The notes below the pieces were generated by a model. That model ran no database searches. It had not been told where the DNA came from and saw nothing but the letters and a program-made list of their open reading frames with translations. From NCBI RefSeq assembly GCF_000003815.2, contig NC_049994.1:12776662-12840661 (forward strand): a DNA stretch of 64,000 nucleotides. The letters are read 5' to 3'. This DNA comes from Branchiostoma floridae (Eukaryota; Chordata; Leptocardii; Amphioxiformes; Branchiostomatidae). Position numbers and translations under genes: made by a program. Shown here piece by piece: positions 46,501-54,729 of this stretch; positions within the stretch are counted from its first letter, which is position 1, and every line of letters starts with the position of its first letter.

Positions 46501-49014
46501 GTCAACACATTTCAGACACGATTGAAGATTGATTGATTAATTGATTGCCTTCCTTTATTTGTGTACATGGGATTCTACATAAAAATTATATAGCCTCAAT
46601 TTGCATTCTTGTGAAGTCATCACTCCCCATGATGTTGACCTTCTAATCCAACCTTACAGGAGGAAGGACAAAAGTCAAAGTAATGGTGCATTGCATCATG
46701 GGGTTGAGTCGTATGGGGATGGAGGGTGGAGGCCGGGGAAGCTACGAGCGAACTTTGACCTAGACAAACACATGGAAATGCAGGAAACAGAGCCGAAGGT
46801 AACGTGGCAGGGAGAGTCGTCTGTGGGCTGGATCAGAACAATACACTGCTTGTCGATTTCACTTTATTCTTTAAAAATTTGGCACTTCCATCAAATTTTA
46901 TCTGAAACCAAAACCACGTTGAATGGAAATGCATATATTTGCAATAAAGCATTTCTATATTATATTCTTACGTTTTCATAAAAAATGTTTCTTTCTAATC
47001 TGTACATTCACCTCTAAATAGTCTAAAGGGATTTGCAAGAAATTGTAGCAACACAATACATAAGGTACCCAAGTGACTGGAAAATTAAGTCAATGGTCAG
47101 ATGTTTCAAATGGCATCCACTTTCTTTCCTCAGATGTAGCAGATGCTATCTAAAACGTCTGAAAATTAACAAACTTGCTCCAGTAACCGAAGTATTGTGT
47201 ATCTTTTTTGTACCTTTATGTCCAACCTTCATCAACAGAAATGATAACAACTTTGTACATCACTGATCCAGCCCAAGCAGAACTGACTCAACTGCCCAAA
47301 TTAACAGCATTAAGTTTTGAAACTAACATCGACCTGTGGAATGTGTGTCTCTCTAGGAGAAACCGTAGCAAGAAGGAATTGGGGTTTAACCATGACGTGG
47401 TTGAAATGCAGCCCAACGTTTACTCTGACGTCACTGAGGTTTGTGCGTGTAATATGAACCAGAGATTCCTGAAGCAGAGATTCAAAACAGTTCTTCTGCC
47501 AATAGTACACTAGTGTTAGTCCCCCGTCACACATTCATATCCAGACCATGTTTAGGAGTTAAGCCCCTGTCACACATAGCTGACCAAGGCCAGTCCCAAC
47601 CTTCTCCAGGCCATGGTTAGGAGTTAAGCCCCTGTCACACATAGCCGACCATGGCCTCCCAACCTTCTCCAGACCATGGTTAGGAGTTAAGCCCCTGTCA
47701 CACATAGCCAACCATGGCCTCCCAACCTTCTCTCTCCAGACCATGGTTGGGAGTTAAGCCCCTGTCACACATAGCCAACATGGCCTCCCAACCTTCCCTT
47801 AACCTTGGTTAGGAGGTAAGCCCCTGTCACACATAGCCAACATGGCCTCCCATCCTTCTCTAGACCATGGTTGGGAGTTAAGCCCCTGTCACACATATAG
47901 CCAACATGGCCTCCCAACCCTCTCCAGACCATGGTTGGGAGTTAAGCCCCTGTCACACATAGCCGAACATGGCCTCCCAACCCTCTCCAGACCATGGTTG
48001 GGTGTTAAGCCCCTGTCACACATGCAATTATATTAGCCCATGAGACAAACTATGTTTTCTGTAAAGATGATGGAATGGCCATAATTTTTGTCCATGATAG
48101 TACAAAAAGCTGATGGTCAACTGACGGACCCAATTGCAATGTAGATGGTAGAAGTATTGGGGCAGGTGTTGGTGTCAAGTTGGGGTCATCACCATGCAGT
48201 AAATCAATATGGTACTGGCAGACTAACTGTTTGGAATCTCTGCTTTTGTATCTCTAATGGTGGCATATTGCTTGAGCCTATGTTGCTGCCATAAAAAGTC
48301 AAAATGCTTCCAATTTCTTCTTGTGGTACTCTTGTGCTTGTTGGTTTCTGTGTTGTTGCATTGTGAGTGAAAGTCACAAAAAGATAATGTTAAGTGTATG
48401 AAGTATCAAACTATCATTTTCATAATTAAATTTGAAACAATTTAACATTTTGAAATATATATAAGAACATTGATTGAGCTACATGTAAGGTTACATGTAG
48501 GAATAAATGAATGCTCTGAAGTTTTTGCATTATGTTCACAATTGCCACAAAAAGTATTCAATTTGTTACCTTCTGAGTGAAAGTCAGATGAAATGAATAA
48601 CAGTATGAAGTATCAACTCAGCAGAATAATGAATGACTGTTTGTTTCAGGTCTTTGTATGTGTTTGTGTTTGCTTCTTTGGGGATGCTTTGCATGCTTCA
48701 AGTTAAACAATTTGTTTTTATTAGCCTGAGTACCATCCTCCGTAATGGCTGCTGGCTCAGTACTTTCATTGCTAATCTGTGTTTAGCAAGCAAAAGTATT
48801 AAGCCAGCGATCGCTACAGATGATACTACTCAGGCTATTTTTCTATACGAACTGTTGTTTTCTGTTGACAATGTATCCTCTGTGTCCATCACCTCCACAG
48901 CATCGGCTGAGCGGAGACGAGGCGGCGGACGGTGCCACCACGTTCGGGAGTGGACACACCAACAAGGCAGCAACCGGGGACGACGGCAAACAACTGGACA
49001 TGGATTACTTCTAG
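19464..49014 (+). CDS. EGF/SEA-domain membrane mucin-like protein with alternative cytoplasmic exons
   Basis: Exons: 19464-19599, 26780-26853, 27581-27614, 28302-28523, 33017-33133, 34423-34545, 34949-35071, 36010-36132, 36719-36841, 37095-37223, 37773-37886, 38241-38375, 38685-38801, 39333-39458, 39770-39879, 40307-40371, 40780-40973, 43379-43528, 44325-44405, 44999-45068, 45640-45683, 45974-46061, then either 46660-46798 or 47357-47438, then 48901-49014. Phases agree throughout, giving 916 or 897 residues. The plan is signal peptide, Thr/Ala-rich mucin region, ten EGF modules, SEA, EGF-like modules, one TM helix and a ~85-residue tail, comparable to vertebrate MUC3/MUC13-type membrane mucins (EGF-SEA-EGF-TM). 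It should sit at an epithelial surface, extracellular part outward. I cannot name an orthologue. Extra exons in the 4.5-kb intron before 33017 cannot be excluded. Confidence 0.82.
20385..20435 (+). repeat. tRNA-related (SINE-like) sequence
   Basis: GGTTCAAATCC at 20405-20415 with flanking CATG...CCAGCC resembles a tRNA T arm and Pol III B box. The sequence before it (CACACGGTCATG) parallels the copy at 18540. No full cloverleaf could be built. Confidence 0.4.
21431..21745. mobile_element. non-autonomous DNA element with CAGGGCTT...AGCCCTG ends
   Basis: CAGGGCTTGAAATAC at the left end and GTATTTCGAGCCCTG at the right end are 15-bp inverted repeats with one mismatch. Inside, GCAGGTA-type motifs recur. 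CAGGG/CCCTG ends are typical of hAT-group elements; the flanking TATAG/TAAAG is at best a decayed target-site duplication. No transposase. Confidence 0.7.
22370..22950. repeat. tandem repeat, about three copies of a 175-210 bp unit
   Basis: The anchor TCTCCAAGCAGATGTTGGGG (with variants) occurs at about 22527, 22702 and 22914. Each is preceded by GGTTATGGAAAT and followed by GGTGGAAAATTG; between anchors a CTGATTACTGGAGATGTAAT-like block and TATGTCAGATGA recur. The anchor is shared with the ends of the elements at 3058 and 55102. Confidence 0.7.
25418..25639. mobile_element. CTAGTTCACCTTTATC foldback family, copy 1
   Basis: The left end GCTAGTTCACTTTTATCCAC and right end CAGATAAAGGTGAACTAAG are inverted repeats, with inner blocks around AAATTGCAATTT and ATTGCAGTTTGAAAC. 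About 220 bp. Four more copies lie at 26918, 43612, 44709 and 49087, all within this one gene. Confidence 0.75.
26150..26600. repeat. decayed inverted repeat GCCTGGATGCCAGA...TCTGGCATCTGGG
   Basis: TAGCCTGGATGCCAGACACA at 26342 and GCCCTGGATCTGGCATCTGG at about 26533-26553 form inverted ends around ~190 bp. Probably an old foldback element; not coding. Confidence 0.45.
26918..27129. mobile_element. CTAGTTCACCTTTATC foldback family, copy 2
   Basis: This diverged copy starts ACGCTAGTTCAC and ends GTGGATAAAGGTGGGCTAGCGT. The internal TTTTAAAACATTGCAATTTG block and AAACAACAGATATAAGTTAC match the other copies. Confidence 0.65.
29299..29670 (-). CDS. unidentified intronic open reading frame (123 codons)
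   Basis: An ATG at 29670 opens a 123-residue frame ending in TAG at 29299-29301, within a mucin intron and antisense to it. It contains [20 protein letters not shown] and [21 protein letters not shown] recognise no family. On the minus strand, CCAAT sequences lie at about 29713-29717 and 29759-29763, 45-95 bp upstream, which is suggestive of a promoter. No intron is required. It could be a small nested gene, a first exon, or chance. Confidence 0.3.
   Translation of the reverse strand: MNSASLRVDVRSCCPSVSIYQGALSDGTEEHWSLFYISKEFLLKIAEQDDRTSAATNNNRTTVGPKFSPMASRIKELPYTTVAMILQSAFDFAFDGNSAEEYRNGSHVWVAKPPSSRNDNCIT
30293..31943. mobile_element. candidate 1.65-kb DNA transposon with CAGGGCTC/GAGCCCTG ends
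   Basis: CAGGGCTC at 30293-30300 and GAGCCCTG at 31936-31943 are inverted ends, and CTAGT flanks both (30288-30292 and 31944-31948) as a possible 5-bp target duplication. Internal GGAGCGTGGCGCTCC palindromes and repeated GTACGCCC/CCGTACAT text are repeat-like. The open frame at 31048-31560 (+) lies inside, has no recognisable transposase motif and no splice support. Non-autonomous hAT-group element is my reading. Confidence 0.6.
33017..39458 (+). CDS. mucin EGF modules 1-10
   Basis: Ten exons, each one EGF module, each flanked by phase-1 introns (33017, 34423, 34949, 36010, 36719, 37095, 37773, 38241, 38685, 39333; residues ~156-565). Module 1 is of the CQHGGNC type. Most others begin DVDEC, DINEC or DIDEC and have the Asn ... 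Tyr/Phe positions of calcium-binding EGF (for example [12 protein letters not shown] and [12 protein letters not shown]). Module 7 (37773-37886) lacks the DxxEC start, so it is probably not calcium-binding. Four modules (34423, 34949, 36010, 36719) are exactly 123 bp, which points to tandem exon duplication. Many NCT/NGT sequons precede the last Cys. Confidence 0.9.
33240..33440. repeat. degenerate (GT)n tract
   Basis: GT-rich sequence with interruptions inside the intron after EGF module 1. Open frames here consist of Cys/Val or His/Thr runs and are artefacts. Confidence 0.85.
35265..35760. mobile_element. element with ~60-bp terminal inverted repeats
   Basis: The left arm (AACCACAGCTTTATTTCCAC ... 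CACCTTCCTCAGGGC, 35267-35325) is the reverse complement, with mismatches, of the right arm (CCCTGAAGAAGGTGACAGAA ... GCTGTGGTTGCG, 35690-35748). The interior includes the repeat also found at 2609-2875. No open frame of note. It lies in the intron before the EGF exon at 36010. Confidence 0.7.
36200..36402 (+). pseudogene. dead LINE reverse-transcriptase fragment (CR1/L2-like)
   Basis: In one frame the plus strand reads [14 protein letters not shown], a stop, then [17 protein letters not shown]; after a frameshift [20 protein letters not shown] follows. The W-x-x-HV-x-x-M-x-KK and LRKL patterns are typical of the region after the catalytic core of CR1/L2-clade reverse transcriptases. At least two stops and one frameshift make it non-functional. 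It is cut off by a foldback element at 36413. Confidence 0.7.
36413..36530. mobile_element. GGTACCATCCTCC foldback family, copy 1
   Basis: TTGGGTACCATTCTCCATTA and TAGAGGATGGTTCCCAGG are inverted ends about 115 bp apart, with TGGCTCAGTCTTTTTGCTTG and CTAATCTGTG inside. It closely matches the copy at 48725-48836. It appears inserted into, or at the end of, the LINE fragment. Confidence 0.7.
39770..40973 (+). CDS. mucin SEA domain (three exons)
   Basis: Exons 39770-39879, 40307-40371 and 40780-40973 encode ~120 residues (566-688). The order [42 protein letters not shown] fits the SEA fold. GSVVA (Gly codon 40784-40786, Ser codon 40787-40789) matches the self-cleavage motif G|S-V-V seen in MUC1-type SEA domains, so the protein probably exists as a non-covalent heterodimer. 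The second half contains a CxxxxxxxxxxC pair ([14 protein letters not shown]). The cleavage site lies at the start of the third exon, two codons after the splice junction. Confidence 0.87.
41283..42742. mobile_element. candidate 1.46-kb DNA transposon with ~35-bp inverted ends
   Basis: TAGGCCTAGGAAAAAAATGT and TTGTGTTTCCTGTAAC at the left (41283-41317) are mirrored by GTTACAGGAAACACAACATT and TTTCCTAGGCCTTA at the right (42706-42742). CCGACCCTA motifs recur just inside both ends. A poly(A) tract of ~25 lies at 42643-42667 near the right end. No transposase frame, so non-autonomous. It sits in the intron between the SEA domain and EGF module 11. Confidence 0.75.
43379..45683 (+). CDS. mucin juxtamembrane EGF-like modules
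   Basis: Exon 43379-43528 is a complete calcium-binding-type EGF (DLNEC...[10 protein letters not shown]...FC). Exon 44325-44405 encodes only four Cys ([14 protein letters not shown]...EC), half a module. Exons 44999-45068 and 45640-45683 together give CPCLNGGTC...[14 protein letters not shown], a complete EGF split by a phase-2 intron. The last three exons break the one-exon-one-module rule of the N-terminal array, as is common in the stalk next to the membrane. Confidence 0.85.
43612..43840. mobile_element. CTAGTTCACCTTTATC foldback family, copy 3
   Basis: The best-preserved copy: CTAGTTCACCTTTATCCGCA then GGGTAACCTATATCCGTT at the left, and AACAGATATAGGCTACCCCA then GGATAAAGGTGAACTAGCG at the right, pairing over ~45 bp. 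About 230 bp, in the intron after EGF module 11. Confidence 0.85.
44709..44947. mobile_element. CTAGTTCACCTTTATC foldback family, copy 4
   Basis: Starts ACTAGTTCACCTTTATTTGC, ends TACCTTGTGGATAAAGGTGT. It contains the two ATTGCAGTTT / AAACTGCAAT inner arms. It ends about 50 bp before the EGF exon at 44999. Confidence 0.8.
45180..45440 (+). repeat. tRNA-derived SINE-like sequence
   Basis: GTCATGAGTTCGATCTCTGA at about 45241 contains a B-box-like GAGTTCGATC. It is followed by an AAAACTTTAAAAATGGTACA region and a GCCCAGTGCTACAGAACC tail. The arrangement resembles tRNA-derived SINEs. Not a functional tRNA. Confidence 0.45.
45974..46061 (+). CDS. mucin transmembrane exon
   Basis: An 88-bp exon encoding [12 protein letters not shown], then [18 protein letters not shown]: a single ~25-residue hydrophobic helix followed by Cys residues that could be palmitoylated and an Arg stop-transfer. 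It enters in phase 1 and leaves in phase 2, which forces the next exon to start in phase 2. Confidence 0.9.
46101..46306. mobile_element. CTACCAGGCTC foldback family, copy 1
   Basis: CCTCTACCAGGCTCTACATG and TGGAAAAATAGTAGAAA at the left pair with TTTCTACTATTTTCCCAGCA and CAGCCTAGTAGAAA at the right. About 205 bp, just after the TM exon. A second copy lies at 56493-56693. Confidence 0.7.
46660..46798 (+). CDS. mucin alternative cytoplasmic exon A (47 residues)
   Basis: It begins at TTACAG|GAGG and joins the TM exon in phase 2 to give [15 protein letters not shown] and onward to MEMQETEPK, then ends in phase 0 at AAG|GTAACG. It cannot be joined to the next candidate exon (47357): that junction would shift frame and hit TAG after three codons. 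It is therefore used instead of exon B, not with it. Gly-rich, with Tyr and acidic residues. Confidence 0.75.
47357..47438 (+). CDS. mucin alternative cytoplasmic exon B (28 residues)
   Basis: It begins at CTCTAG|GAGA and also joins the TM exon only in phase 2, giving [14 protein letters not shown] and onward to [12 protein letters not shown], and ends in phase 0 at GAG|GTTTGT. It has the same entry and exit phase as exon A. Both open with Arg-Arg and carry an EMQ tripeptide near the end, hinting at a duplicated exon. The YSDV stretch could be a Tyr-based sorting or signalling motif; this is inference. Confidence 0.72.
47516..48022. repeat. ~62-bp minisatellite, about eight copies
   Basis: GTTAAGCCCCTGTCACACAT recurs at intervals of 61-69 bp (about 47563, 47625, 47687, 47756, 47818, 47880, 47943, 48005), with GGCCTCCCAACCTTCTCCAG and ACCATGGTTGGGA between. 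It lies in the intron between alternative cytoplasmic exon B and the last exon. Open frames through it on both strands ([15 protein letters not shown] repeats) are artefacts. Confidence 0.92.
48725..48836. mobile_element. GGTACCATCCTCC foldback family, copy 2
   Basis: CCTGAGTACCATCCTCCGTA at the left and GATACTACTCAGG at the right are inverted ends. The interior TGGCTCAGTACTTTCATTGC, CTAATCTGTG matches the copy at 36413. It ends ~65 bp before the last mucin exon. Confidence 0.7.
48901..49014 (+). CDS. mucin last coding exon, cytoplasmic C-terminus
   Basis: CCACAG|CAT starts in phase 0 and encodes 37 residues ([19 protein letters not shown] ... QLDMDYF), then TAG at 49012-49014. Acidic and Gly/Thr-rich. 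It fits after either alternative exon. Confidence 0.85.
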   Translation, partial: HRLSGDEAADGATTFGSGHTNKAATGDDGKQLDMDYF

Positions 49015-49086
49015 CATATCTGGAGATAGATTAACAACACTATCTGTCTTCTCACTATAGTCAATGGTGCCAATATTAATGCTAAT

Positions 49087-49222
49087 GCTAGTTCACCTTA
49101 ATCTGGGGGTAGCCTATATCCGTTGTTTTTAAAATCAGTATTTAGGGATGTCAAGTCAACGTACAGTGGTTTTATATGCAGTGGATGTAGGTTAACCTGC
49201 AGATAAAGGTGTATTAGCATTG
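49087..49222. mobile_element. CTAGTTCACCTTTATC foldback family, copy 5 (deleted)
   Basis: GCTAGTTCACCTTAATCTGG at the left and GGTTAACCTGCAGATAAAGG, TGTATTAGC at the right. The middle is ~90 bp shorter than in the other copies. If the 3' UTR reaches 52156, this element is transcribed within it. Confidence 0.7.
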
Positions 49223-52150
49223 TATTCAGACACGTTGATCTGTCAATTTATTTTCAATGTTTTATAACTATAAAACTGACACTCAAGGCTGGTCTGATCT
49301 ACCTCTATCTTGTTTTAAGTTCAAATAAGATGGCAGTGAAAAACTGAACGGTTTTCATGAAATGACGACCGGACCTTTTTCAGTGACAGGCTCCAAACCA
49401 GAATTGCTTTCTTTGGTTTACATGCAGGTTTGAGAGAAACACATAGCAACTAGACATATTTTCTTTTTCATTATTTTGGTCAAATTATCTTTAATTCTAT
49501 GCACATTATAATCAGAGCTTCCATAGGACTCACATTTGATTGACACTTAGTGTTACAATGTTGAATTCTAAATGCAAAAGTTTCCATTGAAAACACAGTC
49601 ACGTGGTTACTACTTAAAGTTTCTGACAGCATACATTTTGCTTCAACCTGTCCTTAAGAGCTGTCCTTATTATTTCATTTTTTCTGATAGCAACTTTTCA
49701 AGCACAATGAAAATCTTATTCTGATTTTGGTTCGAATCATAGCTAGGTCCAGTGTAGCAAAAATGAAGAATATTAGAGTTTCTTTTTCAATTTCATGCTT
49801 TAAAGACAGTTTTTCGCATCTTACCCCTTTGTCGTAATTGCTTATAATTCAAAGTCCAACTGGCACTTAGATAAATGGAATGGGAAAAAAATGTGCAAGT
49901 GTGCCAATGTTTGGAAGTGACCATTGCAATATCTACAGCTTTACATGACATGCCTGTATCATGTACAGTGTAGTTGGTGCAAAGATAATTAGCAGGTTGT
50001 TAAAGGAGTTAAACTCACTTTCAAATTGATTATTTTGTAAAAGCTTCCCTATGGAACACAGTTAAATCAATGGCGTTTTGGTGCCAACTTTTTCTTGGAG
50101 ATATAAAATCTGCTTAGCCAAATAGTCTTGTTTAGAGGGTTTAATGATTGTACAGATGATATAAAATATGCAATGATCTTTGGGGTGTCTTCCACATGTG
50201 AAGCAATGTAGCCAGGCTGTGCTATTCACATGATATCTGTTTTCTACGGTGATTGGATGAAATCCATGGTTTTACTTTGTGTGTACAGTAGTTCAAAATT
50301 ATCTTCTTCCCCTGGTAACTGTCATCTGTTGGTTAAGTCCCTGTGGATAATATGTCAAGTTGTCAACCCCCTATCCCACCTGGTTAGCAGTTTGTAATGA
50401 GGTTTAAGGAGATGGGAAAAGGTGTCACAAGTGCCAGTGTTACAGTAGTCCATATCCTCTTCTAAACTGTCAGCTGTTTAGTGAAGTCCCTGTAGATAAT
50501 ATGTCAAGTTGTCAACCCCCTATCCCACATGGTTATAGTATAAAGTGAAGAGATGGGAAAAGGTGTCACAAGTGCCAGTAGTGTAAACATTGTACTTAGT
50601 GCCTGTGTCATAGATAAAAGTTGTACTTAGGGGAGAACCATGTGATATTTTGAGGTGAAACTTCTTTGGAATAGGCCTTTTATTCCAACATATCATACAA
50701 TATTTCAGATTATTACAGTCAAATGGTCTCTCCCCATACCACAATTTTTAATCCAAAGTTCATGCAGTGCCTTATAGTAACTAAAACCATTTTTATTCCA
50801 ACTAATGAGATTTTAGAGGGGACATTTCAAACTTGAATACTTTTTAACCTAAAAGAGGCCAAATAGACATATAGAAATTATGTATTTTGTAAAGTTTTGT
50901 TTATTGACACAATATATACTCTGGCCATTCTAGTTTATGGTTGTAAGGAAATTTGTTAAAAACAATAGTATAGAGAGTCCCTGTTTTACTGCATCAATTT
51001 TGAAATGTCCCCTTTGTACCAGTTGCAGGGCCAACTGGCATTTTATAGACAGTTTAAATTTTGTGCAAATATCCTCTGAATGATGTTAGAAATTGCTTTC
51101 CTCCAATGATTTGTTGTTTTACTGAAATATCGATCCTCCTTTAATTGTAACTTGTGGAAATTGAATGTTAATTGTTAAACTGAATTTAACAATAATAATT
51201 TGACTTTTTTTCATTTTCTGCTGGTAAGTGGCTCGCCTCTGACCATGTATTAACAATTGTTAAACTTTACTTAATCTGTCATTTTACATCTAGTGTCTTA
51301 ATCAGTCTTTAAATTACAAATAGCAAATCATTCAGGGAGAATTTGACAGCAATTCGACATTGCAATGTTTACTTACAGACATCAGATAGCAAACCTTGTG
51401 TCATATGTAATAGTTTACACTTGTCTGTTGATTCTGCAAGTAGTCTACTTTTATAGTTTTTAATCCTGGTTTAAAAAAAAAACTCCTTGTATTTTGGGGG
51501 TTTAGCATGCGCTTGTAGTTATTGTTCCCTTGAGAGAATGCAAAAGGAAAACTTTTCCTGCATCAAAAGATTTTGTTGGGGAGAGTGTGACTGTTTCCCA
51601 TGATGCATTTTTGTTTAGCTAAACTCTATGTGCACATGTGTTGTTATGGTTTTTACCTTGTTGCAAAGAATTAGCTATGATTATATAATTGATAATGATT
51701 ATATTGCTTTAATTGTTGCAAAGTGCCTCGCACAAGGAATGCTTGCAATAGAAATGATTTGTTCTTGAATACATCTTCAAATCAGGAATTCTAACGCTTT
51801 CTGTAGTTTGCTAGGGTGATAACGTTAGTCTCTAGGATTGCATTTTCAAGTTTTAGTTTGATTTTTTAATGCTTTCTTTCACATAGTGTTTTGACAGCAT
51901 GGTTGGTTGTGCACAAATTTCAGAGAAACATGTAAGAAGAAGATGGTACTTTTGTTGATAAAGTACAAAATACTATTTATACTCTTGACACTAAAACTGC
52001 TTTTGGCAAAAAAAGTAAATGAAGAATCAGCGGTGTGGAATAAGGTGATGTTTTCATGCCATTGTGACAGAAGCAGCTGTACATTTGCTGGTATTTTGGT
52101 GTTAGTGTTGAAGAAAGATGTATAAATTTGTCACTTTGGAGATAAATTGC

Positions 52151-52156
52151 AATAAA
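52151..52156 (+). promoter_or_regulatory. poly(A) signal AATAAA, probable end of mucin transcript
   Basis: A canonical hexamer followed within 10-20 bp by a GT-rich element. It is the only canonical hexamer I noticed between the mucin stop codon and the next gene's promoter. Confidence 0.55.
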
Positions 52157-52493
52157 GTTTGTTGTTTCCGATTTGCACTAGGTCTTGTATCTTTATGTGT
52201 AGTCTAATAAGGCCTACTAATCCTAAGTTACGATCAAACATGATTTGACTGTAGCTTGTTACTAGCAAGCTTGTTATCAGCATAGTGTGCACCTGCACAC
52301 GCTTCCAATAACGGTATTAACAATGTCTACGCTCGCCAACGACCTCTAGCGATATTAATAGAAACTGCAGCCAACAATTTACTGCGGGTTTTCTCACTTC
52401 CTGTTTAGACAAGCTCGTGCCCATTGACGACAGCGCCTTTTCTTAGAAGGGTAACGGCGAGTACTTACGCGTAGGCAACCGGAAATGTGACTT

Positions 52494-52500
52494 TATAAAA
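52494..52500 (+). promoter_or_regulatory. TATA box of the WAP/Kunitz/NTR gene
   Basis: TATAAAA lies 87 bp upstream of the start codon at 52587, which would put transcription start near 52525 and give a ~60-base 5' UTR. A second AT-rich TTTAAATAG lies at about 52522. The upstream ~340 bp after the mucin poly(A) signal is the likely promoter region. Confidence 0.65.
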
Positions 52501-52586
52501 AGCCTCAGCAAATCGCCTGACCTTTAAATAGAGAGAAAACCACTCGGAACACAGGCGCACAACTCGTGGTACGACTCTTTACAACA

Positions 52587-54239
52587 ATGAAGATGCTAGT
52601 ATCGCTCGTCATTTTAGCAGTGATTTCTGCAACATATGGTGAGTAGTGATGTTATATATTTCCTTTGGCAGAATGTGGTGTTCGCTACCGGTGATAGTCA
52701 AGGAGATTAAACAAGATTCTTTTAACCTCCTTGCTATAGTGAATTTGTATGTGCGTCTTCGTGTTGAATGTTGAGGATGGTTACTGTATTCATGTGTCAG
52801 TGGCTTTAATACGATATTAAAACTTGTGACCGTCTTTGACTAGTATGTACTAGTATGTCCATAAATACGGAGAGGGCAGAAGAGACTCGGGAGCTTAGAA
52901 TACAGACGAATACCAGGCTTAAGTTGGATAGGATTTAAACAGTTTCATTCGTGCTCTATCCGAAACTGGGCTTTACTCCAACTATCAACTGGGCTTTACT
53001 CCAATAATGAGGCCCCTTAAGCTCGTCACCAGTGAATATAGCCTGGTTACCAAACCCAGCCCGATATCAAGTATTTATCGTGCACGAAAGATTGAGGTTG
53101 GGGTATGGTATCAAGGCTACAGTGAATAGTGAAATTGGTTTATATAAAAGGCACAGTCAATGCATTTTTTTAAATATTTGCGGTCCACTACATATAGAAA
53201 TATGCTATCAATGCACGATATACCTTAAAACAAAATGGCAGTTTTTTTTTCTTCTTTTCATGCCAAACTTTCTTCTATCGTGGAAGAGATCATAAAAATA
53301 CACACACGGTTGGAAGTCGAGCGGGGCAGTGTTTCATGCCATGTACGTGAAAAGTGCACGTGGGCGATGGCACATCTTTATGGGGTTACCGGAGGTCATG
53401 TTGTTATCACTTGTGGTCTGTAGAAAATTACTGACACTTCCGGTGAGCGGTAGCATCTTCCTGACGGTTTCGGAAGCCCATGGGCCTTCGTAAAGACTGT
53501 CAACATAACAGTAATCAACATCATGACAAGGCATGATGGCGAGCTGAACTTTTACATAAGAGACATGTAAAACCTTCTCTCTTTCATGTTCTTTCTTTCT
53601 CTCTCTCTTGCACCCACTCACTGTCTCTCTCTCTCCAAGCTTCTCTTTCTCTCTTTCTTTCTATCTTGCTATTTATCTACCTCATAAGCACAAACACACG
53701 CACTTGCAAATACATCCCGATTAAATACAGTAACAGGATGCCAAGCTACATATTGACCAGGAAGGCTTGTGATGTAGTCACAAGACGTGCAGTCAAAGCC
53801 GCGTGATTCCAATATAACCAGCGCTCCTCCAATGTATACAAAATGTACTTGGATTTCGTGCCTAAAAAAATCCAAAGTTGCCAAATCCGAGAAACTGCTT
53901 TATTTGCATCTTCGAATAACATCTTAGGCACACCGCTAAATGAACGCACAAACTGCAAGTGTAAAGATAGCAATTAAAAGCGCAGAATGACGTTAAAACA
54001 CGTCGGTGCAGAAGCATACATCTGCATTTTTATTATTCTTTTTTTTTTCAATTTATTTTGTTTGGAATGTAATTCTACCGGAACTCCCTGCTCTGTTGCG
54101 TGCCAGGGGGAACGACAGGGAACTGAAACGTTGTGCCTTGTCATTCATCCGTTTTCCTGACTCATACACGAACAGATAATGATAGTACAGTCTCTCTCTC
54201 TCCCTCTCTCTTTCTCTCTCCCTTCTCTCTCTCTCTTAA

Positions 54240-54299
<60 letters not shown>

Positions 54300-54729
54300 A
54301 CTCCCTATTCCCCTCTCCCCCTTCTCTCTCCTCTTTCGTCAACATCTAGAAAGAAATGGACTATTTCTGAATATGATGCGTAGATGAAGGTTAACATACA
54401 AGTAGTAAGAAACAGTGCAAAAGTTATTAAAGAAACAGGCTAGTTTTGTAAACGGGCAGACTTTTCAGATAGCATTGTGAATCGTATGATGTGTTAACAG
54501 TAGGTAAAATCCCGCTCTCTCTTTACCGTACCAGGTCAGGGGGCCCCTCGGCAGAAGGACGGCTCCTGCCCGCCGGTAGACCTGGACTCCTTCGGTCTGT
54601 GTGCGGACCTATGCGATGCGGACGGGGACTGCCCTGGCGAACTGCTATGCTGTCCGAACGCCTGTGGCGCCACCGTGTGTCAGGAACCAGTACTGCAGAC
54701 CACAGAGGCACCGCCTGAGCCCCCGACAG
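52587..54729 (+). CDS. WFIKKN-like exons 1-2: signal peptide and WAP domain
   Basis: Exon 1 is just the signal peptide (17 codons plus one base). Exon 54535-54729, phase 1-1, holds the WAP four-disulfide core: [16 protein letters not shown], then [17 protein letters not shown], then TVC, eight Cys with the diagnostic CC. It ends in a Pro/Glu/Thr linker. Confidence 0.9.

Larger units (their letters stand above)
49015..52170 (+). other. probable long 3' UTR of the mucin gene
   Basis: No exon, splice pair or frame of note is seen between the mucin stop codon and a strong AATAAA at 52151-52156 followed by a GT-rich stretch (GTTTGTTGTTTCC). The first gene-C promoter signal follows at 52494. A foldback element lies at 49087. 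A near-duplicate block (GTCAAGTTGTCAACCCCCTA) occurs at 50354 and 50501. Extent is inferred; a shorter UTR using a weaker signal is possible. Confidence 0.5.

Noticed and set aside
46798-47357. Joining both cytoplasmic exons into one longer tail
   Set aside because: The phase 0 exit of the first into the second gives a stop after three codons.
47559-48036. Open frames with [11 protein letters not shown] or [11 protein letters not shown] repeats
   Set aside because: These are translations of the ~62-bp minisatellite and lie between mucin exons.
54133-54387. Leu/Ser-rich open frame
   Set aside because: Translation of the (CT)n microsatellite.
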